From Ruegeria_C sp041537905 (lineage in GTDB: Bacteria > Pseudomonadota > Alphaproteobacteria > Rhodobacterales > Rhodobacteraceae), in the NCBI RefSeq assembly GCF_041537905.1, contig NZ_JBGRUO010000001.1, forward strand, positions 1 to 64,000: a stretch of 64,000 bases of DNA. Direction: 5' to 3'. A program made the translations under genes and the position numbers. The notes beneath the pieces are model-generated. The model was not told the origin of the DNA and ran no database searches. It saw only the letters and a program-made list of their open reading frames with translations. Numbering within the stretch: the stretch's first letter is position 1; each line of letters starts with the position of its first letter. Shown here piece by piece: positions 59,778-64,000 of this stretch.

Positions 59778-61310
59778 TCAGCTAACCTTTAGTGTTCGAT
59801 TGCTTGCGGGGATGCGGAGAGTTCTGTTTGAGGCAGGTAAGAACAAGGTGCGCTCTGGTGGGGTTGCCAATGTTCCCAGCGTAACTGTTGCCGCGTATGT
59901 GGTTATCTCAAGCCCGGCAGTTGCCACCGCAACGTCGATAGCTGCGGAAATAGAGGCCGGATAGGTGGTGATAACCAACGGCGCTGTGGCTGCGTCCACA
60001 TTGACTGCTACGCTCGTGTAAATCGTTGCGGGATAAGTGGTGATCTGCAATGCCGCTGTCGAGGCCGGGACATCGACATCCAAAGACACAGTCGCAGGAT
60101 GCGTTGTCAACGACAGATCAGCCGTTGCGGCCTGCACGTTTGCTCCGGAGGTAATGGTGGCGGGGTATGTGCTGATTTGAAGCGGCGCGATGGAGGCGGA
60201 AACATCAACCGGCAGAGAGATTGTCGCCGGATAGGTTGTCAGTCGCAGGTCTGCTGTGGAGGCAGCGATGCCGGAACCTATCTCAACGTTAGCCGGATAG
60301 GTCGTGATTTGCAGTTGAGCCACAGAAACAGGCACATCCACATCGACCGATACCGTCGCCGGGTATGTCGTCAGGATCAAATCGGCGACAGAAGCCGAGA
60401 CGTTGATGTCCTGACTTATGTTAGCAGGGTACGTGGTGATCTGGAGGTTTGCGGAGGCCGCAGGGATGTCTACGTCCAGACTAACGGTTGCCGGATGCGT
60501 GGTAATTGTGAGCGCGGCTGAGGATGCCGATACATTGACATCTTGGCTAATCGTTGCCGGGTATGTCGTGATGGACAGGGCCGCAGCGGCGACTGGTACG
60601 TCCACCGGCACTGAGACAGACGCAGCATGAGTCGCGATCTGCAACGAGGCTGTTGAGGCGTCTACGTTTGTTCCGCCGCCGCCGGTGGTTGGGGCAATTG
60701 CAATAGCCGCAGCAAGCGTCTGCGTGGTGGACGATACAGTCCAAGTCTTGGACCCCGTAGCCCCTGCTGTTGCGACAACCTCTGAAGCAACGGCTTGCGC
60801 GACACCTGAATCGTTTGCAGGGCCTTCGGAGTTATCCGCTTCCTCTGTTGTGCCGGTTGGCGGCGTCTGTGTCCTGCTGCCACCCCGCAGTGTATTGAAG
60901 TGCAGGACCAGGCTGTCATCAACGGTCGTAGTGATGCTCGGCGCGGTCGGAGTTGTAGAATTGCCCGTTATGGACGCTGCGGTGACAACGATAGCCTCAG
61001 TCGAATCCCACCCAGAAATCCGATACATCGTGATAATGCAAGGCTCTGACGTGCTTAGAGTGAAGGTATAGGTGCCGGGCTCTGTACCGTCTGCTTCCAG
61101 ATAGTATGCACCAATCCGTCGCTGGCTGGTGCTGCTGTGAATGAGCGTCGTGAAGTCTGCGGGGGCCGTGATGCTGGCCGTGACGTCGGGGCTGACAATC
61201 GCAACAAGACATTCACCAGATGTAAGCCCAGTTGGGACGTTGGCGACGTGAGACGTGCTGTCGGAAGAGCTTACATACTCTGTTTTTGCCTCAATGACTG
61301 GTGCGGCCAT
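59778..61310 (-). CDS. phage tail/fiber-like protein with twelve 22-residue repeats
   Basis: 510 residues. Residues ~1-205 form a Thr/Ser-rich beta domain seen in phage and secreted proteins (ANVPTGLTSGECLVAIVSPD, IGAYYLEADGTEPGTYTF). A GGGG hinge at 210-213 leads to twelve repeats (220-479) with consensus A-L-x-I-T-T-Y-P-A-T-(I/V)-S and alternating Val/Asp, ending with two copies of RTLRIPASN-like sequence. The repeats probably form a beta-solenoid or fiber shaft. Likely a surface-exposed tail component. Confidence 0.8.
   Translation of the reverse strand: MAAPVIEAKTEYVSSSDSTSHVANVPTGLTSGECLVAIVSPDVTASITAPADFTTLIHSSTSQRRIGAYYLEADGTEPGTYTFTLSTSEPCIITMYRISGWDSTEAIVVTAASITGNSTTPTAPSITTTVDDSLVLHFNTLRGGSRTQTPPTGTTEEADNSEGPANDSGVAQAVASEVVATAGATGSKTWTVSSTTQTLAAAIAIAPTTGGGGTNVDASTASLQIATHAASVSVPVDVPVAAAALSITTYPATISQDVNVSASSAALTITTHPATVSLDVDIPAASANLQITTYPANISQDINVSASVADLILTTYPATVSVDVDVPVSVAQLQITTYPANVEIGSGIAASTADLRLTTYPATISLPVDVSASIAPLQISTYPATITSGANVQAATADLSLTTHPATVSLDVDVPASTAALQITTYPATIYTSVAVNVDAATAPLVITTYPASISAAIDVAVATAGLEITTYAATVTLGTLATPPERTLFLPASNRTLRIPASNRTLKVS
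59874..60653 (-). repeat. in-frame tandem repeat, twelve units of 66 bp (one of 72 bp)
   Basis: Codes for residues 220-479 of the tail protein. The TTY/TTH anchor recurs every 22 residues (positions 226, 248, 270, 292, 314, 336, 358, 380, 402, 424, then 448 and 470), so only the tenth unit is longer, by two residues. DNA identity between units is moderate, so this is an old protein repeat, not a recent expansion. Confidence 0.85.
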
Positions 61311-61318
61311 GGCTCACC

Positions 61319-61771
61319 TCAGTCGATCAGAGCAATCAGCGCATCAAGAAGTCCGCGCAAGGTCTCCGTCTCGGCTGCGTCGAACGTGCGCTCTTCAAGC
61401 GTGCCATCTTCCAGCAGCTTCACCGTCAAGAGGTACCTGTCGGCATCAATTGGTGCTTTCGCCTTTATTTCGCCGAGCGCGGTGAACAATGCAGCCTTGA
61501 TGGCGGTCATATTTTCTTCGACTGCAAGAGCCGTCCGCGCGCCCTGCTCCTCCTTGGAGATGTAGTCAAAGATGCCAGCGAGGTGCGAAACCTCTGACAG
61601 CATCTTAAGTGCCGACGACAGGTTCTCACCTAGAGCGGTGAAGTAGCTCGCCTGCACCGGACCAGCAGCCATCGTGTCGCGGTTGTTCTGAGCAATCCGC
61701 TTGATGCTGTCGATCTGGTTCGCGGCGCTCTCATAGCCCTTTTTCAGGGACAGAGATTGTGTAGGCCACAT
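61319..61771 (-). CDS. hypothetical phage protein
   Basis: 150 residues, mostly helical (SAANQIDSIKRIAQNNRD, SALKMLSEVSHLAGIFDYI, ETLRGLLDALIALID). Lies between the tail protein and a structural gene, same strand, 8-12 bp gaps. I do not recognise the family; a virion-associated or chaperone role is possible from position only. Confidence 0.7.
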   Translation of the reverse strand: MWPTQSLSLKKGYESAANQIDSIKRIAQNNRDTMAAGPVQASYFTALGENLSSALKMLSEVSHLAGIFDYISKEEQGARTALAVEENMTAIKAALFTALGEIKAKAPIDADRYLLTVKLLEDGTLEERTFDAAETETLRGLLDALIALID

Positions 61772-61783
61772 AGCGATACCCCC

Positions 61784-62227
61784 TTAAGCCTGCGTGAGCG
61801 TTGCCATGCCTGACGCATTCCAGGTCACAGTCAGCGGACCTGTGGTCATGTTCACGGGGCCGCCAAGCTCAACAAAGAACATGGCAGGGTTGCCCGCCTG
61901 CGTGGCGTTGTAGGCAAGCCCCCAATGCGCATCAGTGTCATTGGATGCGTTCTGCGCCCATGTCGGGTTTGTCGCAGAGTCCATGGTCCCGGTGCCGCCA
62001 GCTTGAGACCACACAGTGCCCCAATCGCCAACCGAAGTGCCCCCAGCAACGTAACTGCCCGCTGTACCAACTTCAGTGAAATCACCAAGTGCAGGTGTTG
62101 CTGTCGCAGCGGTGGGTGCAGTGGTGTTGTCCAGAACTGCGATTTTGATGTCGTCGGTTGATGCCCAGCCCGCAAAGTAATCCAGCGTGCGAGCCTCGTT
62201 GAACCAGGTAATATCACCTGTAGCCAT
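61784..62227 (-). CDS. phage structural protein (tail or decoration), putative
   Basis: 147 residues, Gly/Thr/Ala-rich beta protein beginning MATGDITWFNEARTLDYFAG and containing DDIKIAVLDN, AGGTSVGDWGTVWSQA and ending VTWNASGMATLTQA. The GDITWFN start and composition are like small phage virion proteins encoded near tail fibers. AGAAAG precedes the ATG. Confidence 0.7.
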   Translation of the reverse strand: MATGDITWFNEARTLDYFAGWASTDDIKIAVLDNTTAPTAATATPALGDFTEVGTAGSYVAGGTSVGDWGTVWSQAGGTGTMDSATNPTWAQNASNDTDAHWGLAYNATQAGNPAMFFVELGGPVNMTTGPLTVTWNASGMATLTQA

Positions 62228-62257
62228 AGTCTTTCTCCAGTTTTAGGGAAATGCGGC

Positions 62258-62359
62258 TCAGCCGCAGGGGATGAATTCCAGCGCCAGCACAAAGCCAGCG
62301 CCGAAGGAAAACGCCGCGCCAAGACCAATTAGGAGGCGCGCCGCAGTTTCGGGTGTCAT
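62258..62359 (-). CDS. 33-residue hydrophobic phage peptide
   Basis: Starts with ATG at 62359, overlapping the upstream holin-like gene's stop as ATGA. It encodes a single hydrophobic helix (residues ~8-28) ending in EFIPCG. Too short for routine gene calling but well placed in a lysis cassette, so a holin/antiholin or small membrane accessory role is plausible. Confidence 0.5.
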   Translation of the reverse strand: MTPETAARLLIGLGAAFSFGAGFVLALEFIPCG

Positions 62360-62574
62360 TGGGACTTCAGGCCGATCTGCTCTTTGGCGACGACCCGGCC
62401 ATACATTGCGTAGATGCCACCGAGGGCCGAAATGATTGCAGAGACCTTTTCTTGCAGGTCAGCCGCGTCCGCCTCGGTGAACTGGAAGCCGAAGATCAGC
62501 GCCAGTTGAGGCAGGATAGCGATAATCGCACCCCACACTGTCTTGGATGTTAGGAAGCTCTTCACGTCGGTCAT
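62356..62574 (-). CDS. holin-like phage membrane protein
   Basis: 72 residues from the ATG at 62574, which has a perfect AGGAGG. SKTVWGAIIAILPQLALIFGF and SAIISALGGIYAMYGRV are two hydrophobic helices separated by an acidic loop, typical of small alphaproteobacterial phage holin-like proteins. It overlaps the lipoprotein gene (upstream) and the 33-residue peptide (downstream) by four bases. Confidence 0.8.
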   Translation of the reverse strand: MTDVKSFLTSKTVWGAIIAILPQLALIFGFQFTEADAADLQEKVSAIISALGGIYAMYGRVVAKEQIGLKSQ

Positions 62575-62834
62575 TGGGTTGCCTCCTTCACAGCAGCGCA
62601 AACCGTCTCAATAGTTGCGATTTCTTCCGGGGCGAAAACCGGACCAAGGCGGCAGGCACTTTCCAGAACCGCCAACTGCTCAGGGCTGAGATCAACGATG
62701 GTCTCGCCTTCGTCTTGCATCGCATCGGCAATGAACACGGCCTCGGCAACAAGCGCTGTCTTTTGCTCCGGTGTGAGGTCGGAACAGGCCGCAAGAATTG
62801 GGACCGCCATGAGGGCGGCAATCATACGTTTCAT
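62571..62834 (-). CDS. small phage-borne lipoprotein
   Basis: 87 residues. Lipoprotein signal ending in ILAAC (Cys17), then an acidic helical body (TALVAEAVFIADAMQDEGET, two further Cys). Position in the lysis cassette between endolysin and holin suggests an outer-membrane spanin-like or superinfection role, but length and composition do not prove it. Confidence 0.72.
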   Translation of the reverse strand: MKRMIAALMAVPILAACSDLTPEQKTALVAEAVFIADAMQDEGETIVDLSPEQLAVLESACRLGPVFAPEEIATIETVCAAVKEATQ

Positions 62835-62849
62835 GGGGTTTTCCTTTGG

Positions 62850-63041
62850 TTAGCAGGTGGTATAGGGCGGCACGATTGGGGTCGTGCAGTAAGGCCGAAA
62901 CGGATCGGACGGGGCGTAGATCGGGGGAATGGTCACCGGCATTTCGTGAACCTTTGCCAGCCTGCCTTGGATGGCATTCAGGTCGCTGCCGCCAGCTTCA
63001 AGATAGCCCTCAAGCCATGCCTTGAACTCGTTCAATGTCAT
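62850..63041 (-). CDS. small hypothetical phage protein
   Basis: 63 residues from the ATG at 63041 (GAAGGAAAA upstream). Helical N-terminus MTLNEFKAWLEGYLEAGG, then a Pro-rich C-terminus (TIPPIYAPSDPF, VPPYTTC). Similar small genes accompany endolysins in marine alphaproteobacterial prophages as far as I recall; function unknown. Confidence 0.7.
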   Translation of the reverse strand: MTLNEFKAWLEGYLEAGGSDLNAIQGRLAKVHEMPVTIPPIYAPSDPFRPYCTTPIVPPYTTC

Positions 63042-63052
63042 GGGGTTTTCCT

Positions 63053-63466
63053 TCAGGTTTTGATTTTGGAGGTCTTGTCGTCTTTTCCGTAGACGGCCCA
63101 TGGCAATTGCCAGTGAGGCCCATCCTTGAAGCTCCGCCAATCACCGCCCCACTCAAGCTGAATGCCCAGCTTCTTGGCGCATTGCTTCACGACAGGCGCT
63201 AGCTCATGGTAGTGCGGCCAATGCCACGAAATCTGACCATCGACGTACGGTGCTATATCTACCGCGTGACCGGTCAGGTGGCGGCTATTCATAGTTCTGG
63301 ATGCGCCCGAGCGAACCAACTTTCTCTGCCGATCCACGCTCCTCAGGCCCTCCAAAACAGTGAAGTCGATGGGCGTTTCCTTGATGGCAAGATGCATCAA
63401 TGAGACGATGTCAGGGTGCACGCCTTTAAGGCGCTCAAGCGAGCGCTTCGAAAATCTGAATGTCAT
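63053..63466 (-). CDS. M15 family peptidase endolysin
   Basis: 137 residues. Peptidase M15 (VanX/T5 endolysin type) with VLEGLRSVDRQRKLVRSG, the zinc motif SRHLTGHAVD (His63, Asp70) and the second His in DGPHW (His118). It cleaves peptide cross-links of peptidoglycan to lyse the host. No signal peptide, so it needs the holin to escape. Confidence 0.9.
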   Translation of the reverse strand: MTFRFSKRSLERLKGVHPDIVSLMHLAIKETPIDFTVLEGLRSVDRQRKLVRSGASRTMNSRHLTGHAVDIAPYVDGQISWHWPHYHELAPVVKQCAKKLGIQLEWGGDWRSFKDGPHWQLPWAVYGKDDKTSKIKT

Positions 63467-63475
63467 GATGTTTCC

Positions 63476-63802
63476 TTACTGTCCGCGCAGAACTTCACGC
63501 AGGAGGTCGTTGGTCTCTTCAACTTCGCCTTGAAGTCGGTTCACGCTGTCGATTGTTGAATTTAACCGCTCAACCAAGATGGATGACTGTTGCTGTGTCT
63601 GTGAAATCTCTTGCTCATGCCTGCGATCCGCCGCCTCAAGAGACTGAATCTCACGAATGGTAGCCGCGCCCTTTTCTTCGATCCCTGCGAGCCTGGCCTC
63701 AGTCGTCGCCACCCAATAGGCCCCCATCGCAAACTGTGCCGCCAGTGCAAAAATAAGCGCCACCGGAACGCGCTTATCGAGATGCCACTTACCATCGCTC
63801 AT
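63476..63802 (-). CDS. phage membrane-anchored coiled-coil protein
   Basis: 108 residues. One membrane helix at ~13-32 (ALIFALAAQFAMGAYW), then a long predicted coiled coil (GAATIREIQSLEAADRRHEQ, NSTIDSVNRLQGEVEETNDL). This layout fits an inner-membrane spanin or similar lysis accessory upstream of the endolysin. Its ATG overlaps the next upstream gene by three bases (ATGA). Confidence 0.7.
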   Translation of the reverse strand: MSDGKWHLDKRVPVALIFALAAQFAMGAYWVATTEARLAGIEEKGAATIREIQSLEAADRRHEQEISQTQQQSSILVERLNSTIDSVNRLQGEVEETNDLLREVLRGQ

Positions 63803-64000
63803 CTTAACCAGTCCTCAAATTCGTGGCGCTCCACGTTGCGGCGCGACCGCTTCACTTCCCATTCCCACCATTTGCGACAATGTTCCTTCTCGCCGAACAG
63901 AGAGAAAAGCGCGTCAATCCAACGCTCTGTCCAGAGTTCTTCAACGTGAGAGCGGGCTGAGAAAGTAATATCGGCACTTCCGCCCAGCAGAACATTTATC
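63799..64000 (-). CDS. phage protein, C-terminal part (start outside window)
   Basis: The minus strand from the window edge encodes 66 residues ending at the TGA 63799-63801: LLGGSADITFSARSHVEELW, then a Trp/Arg-rich helix (KWWEWEVKRSRRNVERHEF). Overlap with the coiled-coil gene start suggests the same operon. The family cannot be assigned from this part. Confidence 0.7.
   Translation of the reverse strand, partial: INVLLGGSADITFSARSHVEELWTERWIDALFSLFGEKEHCRKWWEWEVKRSRRNVERHEFEDWLR

Noticed and set aside
59874..60653. Regular 66-bp periodicity resembling a CRISPR array
   Set aside because: The units are fully coding, without unique spacers, and the period is a multiple of three; it is a protein repeat.

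Overview
The window looks like a chromosome segment of a marine alphaproteobacterium of the Rhodobacterales (Roseobacter group, Ruegeria-like). This rests on the high G+C, the family content (YcgN-type cysteine-cluster protein, DUF3500, Hint-domain protein, TIGR01459 HAD protein) and the alternative carboxyspermidine route to spermidine. About 57 kb is dense host chromosome with many 1-4 base start/stop overlaps. The last 6.5 kb is a prophage edge inserted at a tRNA-Trp gene. The assignment comes from protein recognition by eye, not from a database search.

Layout. 1-144: right end of an IS5-type element. 0.17-4.6 kb: housekeeping genes (LysE exporter, AraC-type regulator, accA, HAD phosphatase, lytic transglycosylase lipoprotein). 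4.7-9.5 kb: a divergent sugar-acid catabolic locus resembling oxidative L-fucose degradation (lactonase, UxaA-type dehydratase, SDR dehydrogenase, FAH-type hydrolase, GntR regulator), with palindromes in the divergent promoter. 9.57-9.72 kb: first copy of a ~150-bp dispersed repeat; the second copy is at 44.73-44.88 kb. 9.8-14.1 kb: ribF, YcgN-type protein, threonine aldolase, a small membrane protein, and an FMN glutamate-synthase-like protein. 14.2-19.0 kb: bo3-type quinol oxidase operon cyoABCD plus SURF1. 19.2-26.3 kb: MFS transporter, YceI-OmpA fusion, secreted caspase-like protein with a CxxCH motif, and a tonB/exbB/exbD/exbD operon.

26.6-35.6 kb is a polyamine uptake and catabolism locus: puuB-like oxidase and putrescine aminotransferase on the minus strand, a GntR regulator, then potFGHI and a second PuuB-like oxidase on the plus strand. 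The palindrome TTTGATCAAA lies upstream of both arms. 35.7-39.7 kb holds a second, divergent quinol oxidase operon. 39.7-49.5 kb is mixed: aldo/keto reductase, LysR regulator, DUF3500, HAD, MaoC, GFA, alpha/beta hydrolase, DsbA-like isomerase, prs, Hint protein. 49.75-55.7 kb is polyamine biosynthesis: speA, an LprI-like protein, carboxynorspermidine synthase, carboxynorspermidine decarboxylase and agmatinase. This gives arginine to agmatine to putrescine to carboxyspermidine to spermidine, so the window encodes synthesis, import and breakdown of polyamines.

55.7-57.5 kb is an accessory hot spot: a Panacea-type antitoxin with a partner gene, a frameshifted gene remnant, a bidirectional terminator, and a 50-nt 3' fragment of tRNA-Trp that I read as the left attachment site. 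From there to the right edge almost all genes lie on the minus strand and look like phage tail and lysis genes: metallophosphoesterase, tail protein with twelve 22-residue repeats, holin-like protein, M15 endolysin, coiled-coil membrane protein. No integrase or second attachment site is inside the window.
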